Assembly: GCA_016859345.1 (NCBI GenBank)
Contig: CM029124.1
Location: 7,152,001-7,216,000, forward strand
Direction of reading: 5' to 3'
From: Istiophorus platypterus
Taxonomy: Eukaryota; Chordata; Actinopteri; Istiophoriformes; Istiophoridae
DNA: 64,000 nucleotides
Positions 38,406 to 52,350 of this stretch are shown one piece after another. Positions within the stretch are counted from its first letter, which is position 1. Each line of letters begins with the position of its first letter. A program made the position numbers and the translations under genes. Below the pieces are notes generated by a model that was given only the letters and a program-made list of their open reading frames with translations, had not been told where the DNA came from and did no database searches.

Positions 38406-41400
38406 TTTTGTATCCTTAGTTTGTTTACTTCTGTATTTTAAAGAAAGGCAGTACAAGAGGATAACCTGAGCAAATTAGTAGTAAAAAACCAGAGCACAAG
38501 TGAGAGGCGTTTTAATTTGAGAACCAAGAATTAGTTTTTTTTGTCTCATTTGTTGAAAGTTGAATGCAAACATCGGCCACTTTTAAAAACAAAAAGGCTT
38601 TGATACTCTTATTTTCCAGTGTTGGGTGGCACATATGAAAAATTCCAGAAAGCCAGAGGGTGAGAAAGACTTTGGCTCCTGGCATCACTGGTGAAAAAAG
38701 GAGTGAAGTATAGGCAGGAGGGTAGAGGAGAGATGGATGAATGGAAGTAGGGGAGAGAGGGATGGAATGAGACAGGAAATGAAAGGCTTTCTCCGGTTTC
38801 ACTCCCTGTGACCTCATCAGTGTGATCATGGGTTTTATGAGCTTTCCCTCTCGACGCCCACACACCACCTCACACGTGCCAGGACACACATACACACTCG
38901 CACACTTCAGGCGGTATATTTCATTCACTGGCTCAGAGACAAACACACGGTACATGTGTTTTTGTCTCCCCGTCTGTTACTTCTCTCGCACTCTCTCCGT
39001 CAACCACTCGCATACTTCATCACACACCAGGACACCTTACGAAGTAGACACTCAGAATCACTGACATACAAACACAGGCAGAGGGAAGAAATTGTCTTTA
39101 GCACTGTTTTCAGAAGCCTTTTACTGGGAAAGTATGATGCTCCATGTAATGAAATAAACCTTTTAACAAAGCAAACTTGATAAAATGAATGGAAAACCAT
39201 GATATTAACCACTCTTAAGAATTTACACTCAAAAAACGCATTTAAACATTTCAGGTTTTTCTGAGGGAAGAGGATTTGTCTTTTTTATATTACACCTTAC
39301 TAACAGAACTTAGGTTTCCACAGAGAGGGGAAAGATAAATGGCAGTGGATGAGCAGCTATCTGATAAAAAGTTAGTAGTTCCTTGAGGGTAGGATGCAGG
39401 TTCTTTCTTTAAAAGCATCTTCGAAGCATTCCCTCTTGCTTTTCTTTCCTCCAGGCCAAATCTTGTGCTAATGTTCATTTCCAGCCTCTTTGACAACGGT
39501 TTTTAAAAACCACTGTTATGTCACTTATAAGTCCCAGTCTCCAGCAGCTTTGCCATGCATCTCCACCAAGTGGGCAAAGCTGTGTAATACTAAACAAGTC
39601 TCCTTGAATGAGGAGTGGAAAAGCAGGTGAAGGGAACCAGTGGATGGGGTATGTGAACAAACAGGTTCACTTAGCATGACTCCTGCCAGGGTAAATGTTT
39701 TCATAAGTGCCAGGTGTTCAACAGCCATCCTCCACATCCAGTGCCGTATGGTATTTAAACATACAAAATGAATATTGTTTTTTTTCATAACTTTTGTCTA
39801 TCAAGAGGAGTTTGTGTAAATTTACTCTTTGAATCCTTTCACATTGACAAAGTCTAGCAAGGTCTAACAAGACAAGAATGCTATATAATGTAAGTATGAT
39901 TTGGAGTGGGAAGGGGGCATTTAACAGCATGGCTGTACCAATCCAGCTCTTTTCTCTTAATACCCGTGCTAATGCCTAAACTCAGGGTTACTGCCGATAC
40001 TGCCTATAAATCAGATACCAGTTAAAATCTGTATACCTCCCCTGTGTGGAAATCATTGAAATCTTTTTTTATTTAAGGCATCAGTAAAAGCCAGGAGTTT
40101 TTGTGGCACTAAGATGTTGATTTGGCAGCCTGAATTCATGAATTGAACTGATGGTGGAGATATTACATGTTATGACACTGAAAAAGAAACTGTATGTAAT
40201 ATTGATCTGTTCTGGCATGGCTCATACATGACCTGCTTATGAAGATTGGTACCAGGCCTGATACCAATCAAACATATCATATTTATTCCTATCTCTAACA
40301 GTAGATCAAAAAAAATATCAGGAAGATTAACTGCTCTGTAATCTTGTGTTGAAAAAAAAAAAAATCAGGCATGGCTTACTCAGATGCTGTTTAAATAAGA
40401 GTAGTGTTCCACCAATAATATTATGTAGAGTGGGAGAGTTTTGGGCACAGTCTATACAAAGAGGTATATTATATTACATTGAACATTTTTAGCAGTTCGG
40501 CTACGTATCACATTAAACTAATATGCTTATGTTGATTGAAGGTTGTTGAAGGTTGTTATAGAAGTCAGATGCAAAAAAGTCCACCACTTCTGCCGAACTC
40601 CCACTACACACAAACATACACTATACTGAATAGCAAGTTAAACACACAGATATATCTCTATATACATGGCTCCCTCCAGAGTAGCACAGTAAGATCCGTT
40701 CAGGGACAACAAGGCCTCTTCCTGTTCCCGGGTCACGACCGTAGTTGGTGGCTTATAGTGATTGACAACTGAGTGTTTGGGTTAGGCTGCCACCTCTGGG
40801 GATTTGCCATAGGCAGAGCCTTTATACACATCCAATACAGAACACTGGTGAGTTTTCAAACACACACACACACACACAGACTTATAGTGTCAAAGCATAC
40901 ACATATAGACAAACACACATAGACATAGTGTCCAGGCATACCCCCACCTCCCCCCTCCCTGTTGACATACATACACAAATACAGAGCGCGCATGAGCATA
41001 TCTCATCGACATATCTCATGTTCATCCCACAGGGAACCCCGTCTGAGACCAGAGCAACCTTCCGTCAGGAGTAGGAAGGAAGTGGAGGCTTAGGGGGAAT
41101 TCACTTACATTTACACACAGTTAAGTTATGGAATATTCAAGAAAACTTCTGTTTTTGTACATCTCCTCTGGATTGTGATTTTTCTCCTTTTTTGTAGAGA
41201 GCTGGAAGGAGAAGAAAAAGATTAATTTCAGTTTTTTTTTCAGTATGGACAGCTAAGACACCCTGAAAATGACTCATGATCTGGCCCATATGATATGATA
41301 TGGTATGCTGCATTAATTGTAGTTTGGAGATTAATGTCTCACTACCTCTTCTGGACAGTGGACAGCTCATTTACAATGACATGAAAATAATGTACAAACC

Positions 41401-43615
41401 AGTATTTGAAAGAAGACTAACTTTCTGTTATTTTATTTGTGGAGTAAAATTTTTCAATTTTCGTGTCATAAAATATTGTGTCATAGCCATTAGCGCTTCA
41501 CACCTATCAAGCTGCAACTGTTAGCACAGCTGCTACTGTATGAAGGGCCAAGTAACATCTCCAGCCTGCGTAGACCCCTCAGGGCAAAGACAGGGTTAGC
41601 TAGCAGTGGCAGTTGTTTGTTTAGCTGCGTATTTCAGCAAGCCATTAATACTGAGGCCTAATAGTGCTGTCAGTAGCATTAACACACATGGGAGCAATTT
41701 CCTTAACACAGATTATACATGGATTTAGGCTACCAAAGTAGTGCTTCCTGGACATGGTTTTAACCTGGAGTTATAATCTTAGGGGTGTGGTGCACCTTTT
41801 AGGCAACACAGATAATAAACCCAGTCAGAGTGGTTTTGTAAATTCCCAGTAGCTAAATTTTAAATGCATCTGTAAGAAGAATCATCACTTTTGGGAGGGG
41901 ATTTGAAGAATAATTGACAACAAATCAAGGACATTTTTTAAACCTTCTGTAATTAGTTTACTTTAGACCCTGCAGTTTTGTCAAATGCAATGTTACCATT
42001 ATTTTTGATTTCATAGGTAAACAACCTTTTTCAAAAGGTAGTCCTTGTGGTTTACTTCCCAGGCTGATCCAACAACAGAAAACACTTCATATTATGGGTT
42101 AAGCACAAGATTCTGAAATTTACTTAGAAGCAAACAAAGTGAATCTTAATAGAAAATGTGAAGTTAGTAGTCTTCAAATTTTAGTGTGATTAAGAGTAAT
42201 TCATCAGTCTAAATTGCTCTTTTTTGATCAAAATGCTCTCCATCTGGTCCTGCACTAGTAAATCTGAATTGAAGGAGTCACTCATGTTACACAAAAGATG
42301 CTTGAATTCCAGTTCTTTCACAGCACCATCAACTTGCTGGCTTGAGTGATTTCAGGTAATTTTGCAAGTAATCTTCCCTTATCTTGTCCTCTTAAAACAA
42401 ATCATCATATTTTGGCAGGGTAGAGGGTTTTGAGTCACTGCAGTAATCCTAGCATAGCAACCCCTGAGTAGCAATGAGACCGATTTGATTGTATGATTGT
42501 TTTCCTAATCCATCATTGATTTCTCAGTTTTTTTACCTGCCATCTCCTTTTCATCTCCTTTTCAGTGTGACATCTGAAAACTCACCCCCTTCGTACTGAA
42601 GCACAAAACAAAACACTCCCTCTCTTGTGAGGCTGTAAGCGCATCAGCAGCACAGATACATATTACTATCTGGTGAGCGATATTTGGCATGCTCACAGCA
42701 GCTGGATTTCGTAGGACATTTTGTAACCCCCCATCCCTCCCCTCAGGTTTCTGTGGCAGAGCAAAATTCAACACAGCGGGTACCACTCTCAAAAATAGTG
42801 GTATAGGAGGAGTAAATTTTGGCACCAAATTTTTCACAGATGTGCTATATCAGGTAGGCTCTTATGAGACTAGATGCATTCCTTTTTGGCCACCATACAG
42901 GTATTAAGTAGTTTCTGTTACCACTTTAGTGTGAGTAAAGGTGTGTAAATGATTAACCATTGTATTAGTGATGGCTGTTTGCCGCCACATCATATTTTGG
43001 CAATCCAATACCAAAAGAATTTTTCTCTCAAGTTTAAAATGATAGTTGTATTAAATTTTTAGTTGCATCTCCAATAGCTGAGGACAGCTGGCAGCAGTCT
43101 CAATGAGCTACCCAGAGGTTCAGGGGTTTAGGCCACCAATCAAAAAGGCAGACACCAGGGCTTGGTCCCCTGCAGTGTTGCTCAAGGTTTGGCTGGGCAC
43201 TCCACTAAACATTACTTGCAGACTTTGTGGTTAGGAAGTCAGTGAGAGATGATGATGTTGTTGTACAAGTGACTGCTTTTTGTTGGGCAATCGTGTGGTG
43301 AGCTCTTCCATACACTATGGCGACCAAGTGGGGAAAAAAGCAGCTACTGACTGTGTAGGGGTGTTTTGGAGAGGTATCATGGACTGAAGTGCAGGGGTTA
43401 TCGGCCATTTCAAATTGGGAGAAAATAGGAAAAATACCACTAAAAGAAAAATAAAACAAGTTAGAACTTTGTTGGCTGGACTGCAACAGTGGGGCTGACC
43501 CTATAAAAGCAAATGTCCTTGACAAACTGACTTAGTGCCTGATAAAGTTACAACATTGGTCAGCTGAATGCCGTGTTGTCACCGTTTATACATCGTCATT
43601 AGGGGGGCATTTACA
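38406..43615. other. Intergenic DNA, no gene recognised
   Basis: Mostly AT-rich. Short CA repeats occur near 40860 and an A-run near 40353, with a near-palindrome at 40244-40269. Open frames on both strands near 42562-42907 overlap but show no recognisable protein family or codon signature. Confidence 0.6.
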
Positions 43616-43870
43616 GGCAGTGTTGCCAACTTAGCATCTTTGTCACTAGATTTACCGACTCATCACGCCCTGTTAGCGACTTTTCTTCAAAAAAGCACCT
43701 AGCAACAAATTTAGAGACTTTTTGGACAAACCTTAGCAACTTTTCATAAAGAGATTCATCAGTATTGCCCAGTAAGCGCAAGGTTGAGCTCTTCCTGTGT
43801 TGGCACATCTCTGACCGCAATACAGATGCATAGACATGAATGAGCTTCTGGGTAATCATTTTACAAGTAA
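43616..43870. repeat. Fragment of a teleost dispersed repeat ('tgttgccaactta' family)
   Basis: GCAGTGTTGCCAACTTAGCA starts the stretch. Then come CTAGATTTACCGACT, GTTAGCGACTTTTCTTCAAA and AGCACCTAGCAACAAATTTA, followed by an AGAGACTTTTTGG core. I recognise the repeated 'gcgacttt/tagcgac' theme as a dispersed element present in many fish genomes. Its class is not known to me. The minus-strand open frame over it is part of the repeat, not a gene. Confidence 0.55.
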
Positions 43871-46484
43871 ATATAGCTGAAATCACTGCACAGCCAGTCT
43901 TTAACTTATGTGTATAGTGATTTTTATCACAGTTTAAAAAACAAAGCAAAACAAAACAGGATTTTAGAAGTGACTGCTGGTTCACATGTAGTCTTATTGA
44001 GCTTCATTTCAGGCATTATTTTATACTATTTCCATTGACTAACAAAAGAAACCAAAAACATGTAAATGAGAACAGCTCCATTAAGTTACTGTGTATGTGA
44101 GCACAGAGAGTAGGAGATAAGCAAACAGATTAAGGGCAGTCCAGTCACATACTAGGTTTTGATTTAGTCTCATTTATGCAGTACATTTGGTTGCTCTGGG
44201 TGTAAGATTTTTAAAGGAAAAATTGGTAGGGGTACCAGACTGGAGGTTAAAGACAGGATACCTTTAATTACTTGTACATAGTAGCCCAGTGATATGCTTT
44301 TCCAAAAGGTACAATTCAGTTCCCTATTTTCAGAGAGTGACTGAGCTGACCTCCTACCAGACAGAAAACTAGAGAGGCATAAGCAAAAAGAATATGCCAG
44401 AAAGAGTTTGTTTAGCAGTTTGCCCCTGGGGCTATTTCCAGTTGCCTTTGTTTATTTTTCCCCCCATTTCGGGATCCGTGTAATGGTGGAGAAATATTGA
44501 ACAATCTATTTCCCCGCAGAGGAAAAATAGCATTGTTGAATGAACCCAGACAGAAGAGCTATGCAGATGGATTTTCTTATAAGTCTTTTTTTTCAAGTAA
44601 ATATTGAAATGTATACTATGTAGTTCTCCAAGGAGGAATGAGATGAGACTATTTTCAGAAGCCCGGCTTAGATTCCTCTTTGGTAAATAAAATCACTAGC
44701 CTGCTTGTCACTAGTCTACTTGAGCAATTCTTCTGTCTCCCATGGTTTCCCAACCAGGCATGTCCTAGAATATGATACAGTTGTACACAAGGAAAATATT
44801 GTCCAGCCTTTAGGCTAGCATGATGCACTGTACACCAAACCTTCATTGTAAGTTAAGTGAGTTCTCACAGCTTATAGTGTTTACAATCTCTGTCTCCTTA
44901 CAGGAAAACAAGATTTTTGTGAAAATTGATTTATTTTTCTTTCCTTAAAAATGGCCTTGATATAATCTATGCGACTTGATTTGGTTGCACCTCACCATTG
45001 CTTCACAATTACTTTGCCTAGTGCTGAAAATTTAGTTAAAATTAACTTTGTGATCTGAACTTTCTAAATACTAATTCCTTTAGTCCTTGGTCCCAGTTGT
45101 CACAGGTTTTACAGTATCATGATTGCCAATGCATTTTCAAGGAGTAACAAATTTGCTCAACCCTTCTGTTCTTTTTCACTCATTTTGTGGTCAACTTGGT
45201 TTCAATCATTCATACTGGAGGGCAAGTCTTATCTTCTGTGGCATTCCATAGAAGAATTGGGGTGACCAATTCAGGACGATGCGTGTATCCTGTAAATACA
45301 AAGAATGCACTCTTTACTGGATGGAGCAGTAGTTATATGGTAACAATGGCTGAATTTTGGGAAAAAATACACCTTTTCTTTGATGTGCTGCATTTTGCAG
45401 CCGTCCCAAAGTTGGACCAGAGACTGGACGGCTTTCAGATTTACAGTATACACAGTTTCTTGTCTTGATTCCGCTTTTTCATGAGTAAGCTGTGCATGTT
45501 CTGTTGGTTATGTTGTAACTAAATCTTATAGTATACAATACATATACATTTAAACGAGAGGGAGATGAAAAGGACTAGGTGGTAATTGTTAGCCTAATTG
45601 ACTTACCCCAAGCAGACATACAACCCCTTGGATACAATGTGACTGAAAATCTTGTTGAAATCAGTTTAAAATAATGTTTTCCTTGTAGTAATAATCTCCT
45701 CCTGCTGGCAATATATTTTAATACTAATCACTTAATCATCTTCCTATATGTTAACATGACTATATAATGAAAGTTTAGCCATCACATAGTTTCAAACACA
45801 ACCTAAATGTGAGAATAACACTAGCTATTAACAGCCTCCCCTGCTCTCATGTTATGAACCAAATGCCTAAAATTTTTCTTATTTTGTAGCTTGACTGCTG
45901 TTACAACTACCACCAGCTGAATTAGTTAAAATAATAATAAAAAGTGTTAAGGGTTGGGCAAAAATATTTGAATATATTAATAATCAAATACAGTCATCAG
46001 GTAAAGCTGGTAGACTGGCTTTACAACTGAATATATGCAACATGCTTGTTGTTTGTTATGTTTACTAATATGTTTGATTTTTTTTTTGCTTCCTCCTGAA
46101 CAAATTTCTAATTTATTTCAACATTACCAGCAGTGTTTGATATTTTCTGTGGTTAGCCAGTAACAACATGAGTCTCGCCTGATTTTTTTCAGTTTAGTTC
46201 CAGTGTAAATCTTGCCATGGAAAACTATGTCAATTCTGCTTTTTGTCGTTTGATAATTTATTGTAGCTCTTAGGCAGATAAAACATGGCTTCAAAATCAG
46301 GAAAGGAAAAGAATGCCCCCCAACTCGCACACATGTGGATTCATTCCAGTGAAATCTGAGAAGGTAATTAAACATAATGAAGATCTATGCAGAACCAAAT
46401 GGCCAGCGAGGGCTGGAGAGAGAGCCAGCAAAAGCCTCAACCAGTCAGAGAGGGAGAGGGAGGCCTATGTTTAGGAATTGTCTT

Positions 46485-46489
<5 letters not shown>
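43871..46489. other. Intergenic DNA, no gene recognised
   Basis: AT-rich sequence with no supported exon, RNA gene or repeat. Confidence 0.6.

Positions 46490-46524
<35 letters not shown>
46490..46524. repeat. (TG)n microsatellite, about 35 bp
   Basis: About 17 TG units, followed by TATATGTG. Confidence 0.97.
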
Positions 46525-46532
<8 letters not shown>

Positions 46533-46609
46533 CCACCTCACCTGCCCATGGAAAAACCCAATGGTGTGGTGTAGTTTCCTGGGAATACACTTCCTCTCTG
46601 TTCCATCTG

Positions 46610-46740
46610 TTCCACCACACGTCACCCAATCAATCGCTAACCTGATACTCATGCGGTTCTGCCAGCCAGCCAATCGTAGGAGCGATCTGTGGTCATGTGA
46701 TACTCCAGAGACAGTTGGCAGCCCATTTGTAATGTACAGT
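46610..46740. promoter_or_regulatory. Candidate regulatory block with CCAAT and ACGTCA motifs
   Basis: CACACGTCACCCAATCAATC (46616-46635) combines a CRE half-site (ACGTCA) with a CCAAT core, and a second CCAATCG lies near 46670. CATGTGAT and GTTAACTGCATAA follow. This is denser in recognisable cores than its neighbours. Function is inference; no TATA or downstream exon was found. Confidence 0.3.
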
Positions 46741-47060
46741 TAACTGCATAATGGTATTTCTACTCCACTGGAAACCACTAGAGTTTGTGTGTGTTTGTGT
46801 GTGTGTTTGTGGTGGGGGGGGGGCATGTGTGTGCATTTGGATGTGCATGTCTGTGAGGATCAGTCCACTGTTATATTCTTCAGAATTGTGCTGATATTCT
46901 TTGACATTTCACAGTATATATATTGTGTATGTATATGTGTGTATCTGTTTGCACACAAGCTATATCGCATTGCATTTCAGTCTGCATACTGTAGATGTCA
47001 CCTATAGTTGTAACATAATAGACACTTAATGGGAGACAGTGTTTACATACATACAGCAGT

Positions 47061-47260
47061 TAGGTGGGACCTGGACTTGCATCCAGCTTTTGGCATCAGC
47101 CAATGGCACTAATGTCTGCGTCTGCTGGACTGCACTAAAATTGACCTCGGTAAATGCTCTCCTTTAGCGCAGATGCTTAACGGGCATAAATCTTAACATC
47201 TGTGTCATGTAAATCAGCACTTGGATCATTGTTGATGGACATGTTGGCTGCTGTACAGTT
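47061..47260. promoter_or_regulatory. Candidate conserved non-coding element
   Basis: About 200 bp of balanced composition without simple repeats, open frames or transposon signatures. It includes CAGCCAATGG, a GCGCAGATGC stretch and ATGTAAATCAGCA. A further ATTTGCATAAACAG (octamer next to a forkhead-like core) lies at about 47388. Picked out by composition only. Confidence 0.3.
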
Positions 47261-50200
47261 TTTAAAACGTGTTTTCCAACTTCAAGGCCACTAGACTCTC
47301 TAGCTCTCTCTCTCTCTTAACATCTCTTTTTTTCTCCCTCTTTCTCTCTGTCCCACTTGCACATGTACATGTTGTTAGTTCCAGATCTATTTGCATAAAC
47401 AGTATCAGAATCTTTCTTCTAAGTCTTTTTAATCAAGACTTTGGCCACACCGTTGGCCTTGTCTAACTAACTGTTGTTTCACCCACCATCTCCAAAGCAA
47501 ACAGGCTGTGGAGGAGCGTGATCAGTTGTTAATGGCTTTCTAACAGTCTCAGTGACAGTTCTCAGGCTGCCGCTGTTGATGACTGTGGCCTTACTGCATA
47601 ACATGGCCAATGTGGAGCTAGTCTCGCATAACCAGACATATTTCCACAGTCATGTGATGTGAAGGTGTAGATGGTGATGGATACAGAAGAAAGAAAGTAA
47701 GCAAGGGAGGGCACTAAATTAGGGGAGATTGTACAGCAAGGTAGTGAGTAGGAGAAAAGAGGAATAGAGTGTGCAAGAGGAGAGGAAACTGTCATAGTGT
47801 TTGACCTGACTCAGCTCATACTAATTAGAACCAACAAATAGGTAATTGTACTATTTTCAAAATTTGTGAAATGTATGGCAAGAGCAAAGACCAAAATTTA
47901 AAATACATTTTTTTTCTTCATTTCCGACACAGCTCACACACATTTTAACGAAAACACATCCTTGAACATTAACATTGCTTTGCTCCGCAAAAGTGGTTTA
48001 CAGTCAATTTGAATTCAGTTGGTTTCACTGACCAGAAATGCCATTATTCATTGCTTGATGTCACCACACTTCCCTTTTTGTACTTTTGAATGATGTCTCC
48101 CCAATTGCCATTTGTAGGTCAAGATACTATCACATCCTAACCGATTTTAAAGTTATTTTAATACAGGGACTAACACCAAGCAAAATAAATACAAGTTAAT
48201 TATATTTTTCTGGTACTGTCAAAGTGTTATTTACATTTGTAATATTTATAAAGGTCCTATCTTTGTTATGATCTATTGACAAATACAAAAAGTGCTGTTT
48301 CTTTTGGATTATATATTTTTTCCTATCCTATAAACTCATTCGCTACCTATGTGAATTTAGCTCAAATAATATGGTAAGAAATTAAGAATAGGTCCTTCTA
48401 TCCTCCATCATGTATAACTGTGGTCAAACCTTGGTCAACAAGGACACTTTTACACTTGTCTGGTTAGTGTTATCAAAAGTCTTGAGAATCTTTTGCTAGA
48501 GGAAGTGTATTGCCTTGGATAAACAACTCTTTGTGTACATATTCAATACAGGCACTTCACCTCAGAAGCCACTGACTTGCAGGGTATATTGAGTACATTT
48601 CACCCGTATATCAACCGACTCTCTTTAGCCATGAAAATGATTGTTTAGACAGGCATTGAAATGACTCTATTATAGTGTGCATGTGTGAGGACATGGGGGA
48701 AATAGATTTTCTCGCACCGGTGGTATTTATGATGGGTGAGTAAAGAGGCGAGAGAGAGAGAGAAAGAGAGTTGAAAAGAGAGTGATGAATGAGAAGCAGT
48801 TTTAGTCATCATGCTCTATCTCCTGAGCCTCTTTGTGTGTTGCGGTTGGTTCATCCAGAGCCAAGTGGGAATGAGGAGGTGGCGCATGTGTGTCTGTGTG
48901 CATGCATGCATGTGTGTTGGTCCTCGCAAGTGCTTCTGGTAATGTGCTTCTTTGTGTGTGCGTGTGTGTATATGTGTGTGCTCATGTGGTATCGCTGACG
49001 GAGAACAGCTTAGACATGTAAAGGCTGCCAGAATCCAGCACACACACTCCAACAGGAACTATCATTATTAATACGTTAGTGAGAGGCCATCCTGATGTGG
49101 GGCCAATTTAGACCCACCACTGCACATAAATCTATCCCAGAAGTCTCTGCTTCTGTCTGGCCAGCTGGCAGGTAGTGTTGGAGGCATTGGAATGAGGAGA
49201 GAAATCCATCCAGTTACCTCTCCTTGTCCCCCATTTGTGCTGGCCTGCAGAGAGGGATAGAGACAGAGGGTTCCCAATTCACACACTCTTTCTCTCTCTT
49301 TTCCATCGTAGTTGACGCTTTTATTTAGAGAGTAAGACAGTTCGTTGTCACTCTCAAGGCAAAAAGGCTGCTCTTGGTCATTGCATGGATTCAGTGAATT
49401 GGTCCCATTTTTGTAGCATAGCATTGGCATTGTTTCTATCCATTTTAATAACATTGTACTTACCAAGATTTCTTGCATCTGGTAACATTGCAACACTGCT
49501 ACATCAAAAAATCAGACATGCTGTAAACAAGCCACTAGTTTTATCAGATTATCTAAAACCTTTTATTTGCAAGTAACGCTGAAAGCGGTATTGCCATGTT
49601 CCCAGATTTCATCACCTGATGACTTGGTGAGTTCTTGTTGCCGGGAGAAATGACGACAAACACTACATAAATAATCTGTTACAAATGGGAAGAGAAAAGA
49701 AAGCCTTTATTTGCATTGTACTGAGTAACATGAAATTATGAGCGCTCTCCTGATTAGTACATTTAAAAGACACAACATATCAGGAAACAAAACATCCTCA
49801 GCAGACCAACAGCTATAGACAATAATATAGACTCTAAAATAAAAGTAATTAAATGTAATTATTCCACTATAATAGATGTAGTTATTGCACTAGTACAAAT
49901 GTGATTATTGTATTGGATCCTGAATTAGTCTTTGATAGAAGCGAATAAGAAAACCCAGGTTTTTGAGGGCAAGTTTAAGAAATAACTGGTAATAAATCTA
50001 TTTCCTGTAAGTCATGATAACAGTGAGAGAAGTGATAAAGATGATCTATGCTTGACTTAACAAAATAAAGTCATTGCACAAAGTTGCGGCAAAATGTTCC
50101 AAACAGGCTGATATGTTTCTTGTGCAAACACACACTTACTGGCTTCGTAAGATACTGATAACGAGATAAACTAAGGCAAGTGATGCTGGATGGCATCCAC

Positions 50201-52304
50201 TGGAATTTCACAATGCCTGGTGAAAAATCAGTTAAAGGGACATGTTAGTCATTGCATTTGTAAGTGCAAAATTGGGATTAACTAAGTGATCTGTAAGAAT
50301 CAAATTTGTTGTTGCAGTTTACATGTTTTAGTAGATACAGTAGATCAGGAGATTACCTGCAAGTTGCAAAACTGCAAATATTTCTATATATATATTTTTA
50401 ATGATCAAACTGAAGAAGCTGAAATTATTTTTAGAAATTGTTTAATTATTATATGAGCATTTTATATTTGATCCGAATATTCACCCAGTGAGGTCACTTA
50501 CACATAGGAAATCAAAAACACAGAGGAAACAGATATGACCTACATCTTCTGTGTTACAAAACTGTCACCACCTTTTGATACCCAAGTGCATATACCAACA
50601 GACACATCAGGAGAAGAAGATGTGCATATGTTTTATGAGTCAGTCATCTCTGTGAAGCCGTGCTAGTCGAGGGTGTTGCAAAAAAAATCGCATCAATCAT
50701 TTAAAGATAAAAAATTAGTCTTTTTTTCCCACAGTTATTACTGCAAGAAATACTTTACCCTTAATGCAGAAATGATAAAAAGTAGGATATTGGAACTTAA
50801 AATTTCATACAGTTCATGCTGAGCTGGAGAATTATGAACTCTACAAGAATATGCATCTACAGCATATGTGTGTGTTTTGCCTTCCTGTTGTAGTTACAGG
50901 AACTCTGTATCCTGGAATGAGGCAATATGTTTCCCTAACTTGCCAACATGCCAGGGGCAAAACAGCATCATCAGACGCAAATACATGTACTGTACATACT
51001 CACACACATACACGTACAAATACACACACTTTGTGTATAAAGATTCTATAATTCTCCCAACTAATGATGTTGGTGGTGGAGTAAACGTGAGCTCAAACTT
51101 GGCCTGTGTGAGTCATGATGGATAGTGTGCTCAGTATTCTAGAGTGGAGTTCATAATATTTACCCAGATACCGCAGGAAATGAATGGCTTCAAGTACGGC
51201 CGTTTCAATTTACACATTTTTCAGACCTCACTTTTTGGCACTTGCATTTAAATGGCTGAGAAGCTTAGGCCTGTCTCCCTTTGTTTTAGTTTTTTTTCTC
51301 ACAACTCATTCTATGCATCCTTCCACCCGCCATGCTGCACGCTTTTGCCAGAATACCGAATGATCGGCTTGAATAAAGTGACACACACCAACTCAGTCTG
51401 CCAGTCACTCTAGCATTCCCTCCAGAAACAGCCCACCACATACTCTTGTCCATACATCCGCCCAAAGAACCACCTTAATAAAATTCCACTGCCTCTCTCT
51501 GCTTCTTGTATACACATACATAGAAATATTCAAATAATCACCACTTTACTTTTACAGATGTATAGCCAGCTTTACTGACTTAAATCTTGAAATCTCTTTC
51601 TAGTGTCTAAATCAGAAACAAAGGCCAAGTGAGTGTTGGTTTGTCCAGAGAAAATAAAAAAACAGTCTGAAGTGCAAAAAAGGTTGTGAACCTACAGTGA
51701 AAAAAAAACAAAAAAATGATACCAGTAAAATGAATTAGAAGCATTGTAAAGGCTATCTGTATGCTTCCATTGGTAACCATTGTTTTCATGATTTGTTGTT
51801 AAATTTCGGAGACTATTGTGCAGCATTAGAGTTGGTAGGTAAGCTAAGTTTTGTTTTTTTGTTTTTTTGTTTGTTTTTTTTACAGAAACGCTTGGTCCCT
51901 GTGGGACCTTAATGTTAAAGAATCAAAACATGAAAAGAAATCAGAATAAGTCCATACTTTATGATAAAAGAATTGGAGTGACAGCTAATCTAGTGCTGCT
52001 GCTGAGCTACACTTACTGGTACTTCGGACTTAATACAAGTAAGATAACCTGGTTAAAGTGTTACCATAACAGTTGCAATAATTGCAGTACCTCTTGTGGT
52101 TTTGAACAAGTTATCTAAGAGAATGTAAATGGATTTGTTGACTGGAGGGGGCATTGTAGCGGAGGCATGAGGGGGTTGACTTTGGTTGCATCCTCCTGAG
52201 GCTGTGAGATTTTTTCACTAACCCTCTCTGCTTGGCTTTTTCACCTGGGAAAGGAAGCCTCACTGTAATCGAAACCCCACTACCTCAGGCTTGGTATACA
52301 CACA

Positions 52305-52308
<4 letters not shown>
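47261..52308. other. Intergenic DNA, no gene recognised
   Basis: Largely AT-rich, with GA-rich and GT-rich short tracts (48752-48780, 48890-48985). A strong acceptor-like sequence lies at 51850-51885. No supported exon. Confidence 0.6.

Positions 52309-52349
<41 letters not shown>
52309..52349. repeat. (CA)n microsatellite, about 40 bp
   Basis: About 20 CA units within a longer CA-rich stretch (52298-52380). Confidence 0.96.

Positions 52350-52350
<1 letters not shown>

Noticed and set aside
41030..41095. Exon-like string after a cccacag acceptor
   Set aside because: The frame ends after about 14 residues, and srbd1 already has its stop at 34471.
42562..42907. Overlapping open frames on both strands, with proline-rich segments
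   Set aside because: Both strands open over the same bases, with no family match. Possibly part of an unrecognised repeat, but not defensible as a gene.
43080..43190. Possible tRNA-derived SINE (GGTTCAGGGGTTTAGG resembling a B box)
   Set aside because: No matching A box at the right distance, no tail and no cloverleaf.
43611..43985. 124-residue minus-strand open frame
   Set aside because: Lies over the 'tgttgccaactta' dispersed repeat; such peptides are commonly mis-annotated in fish.
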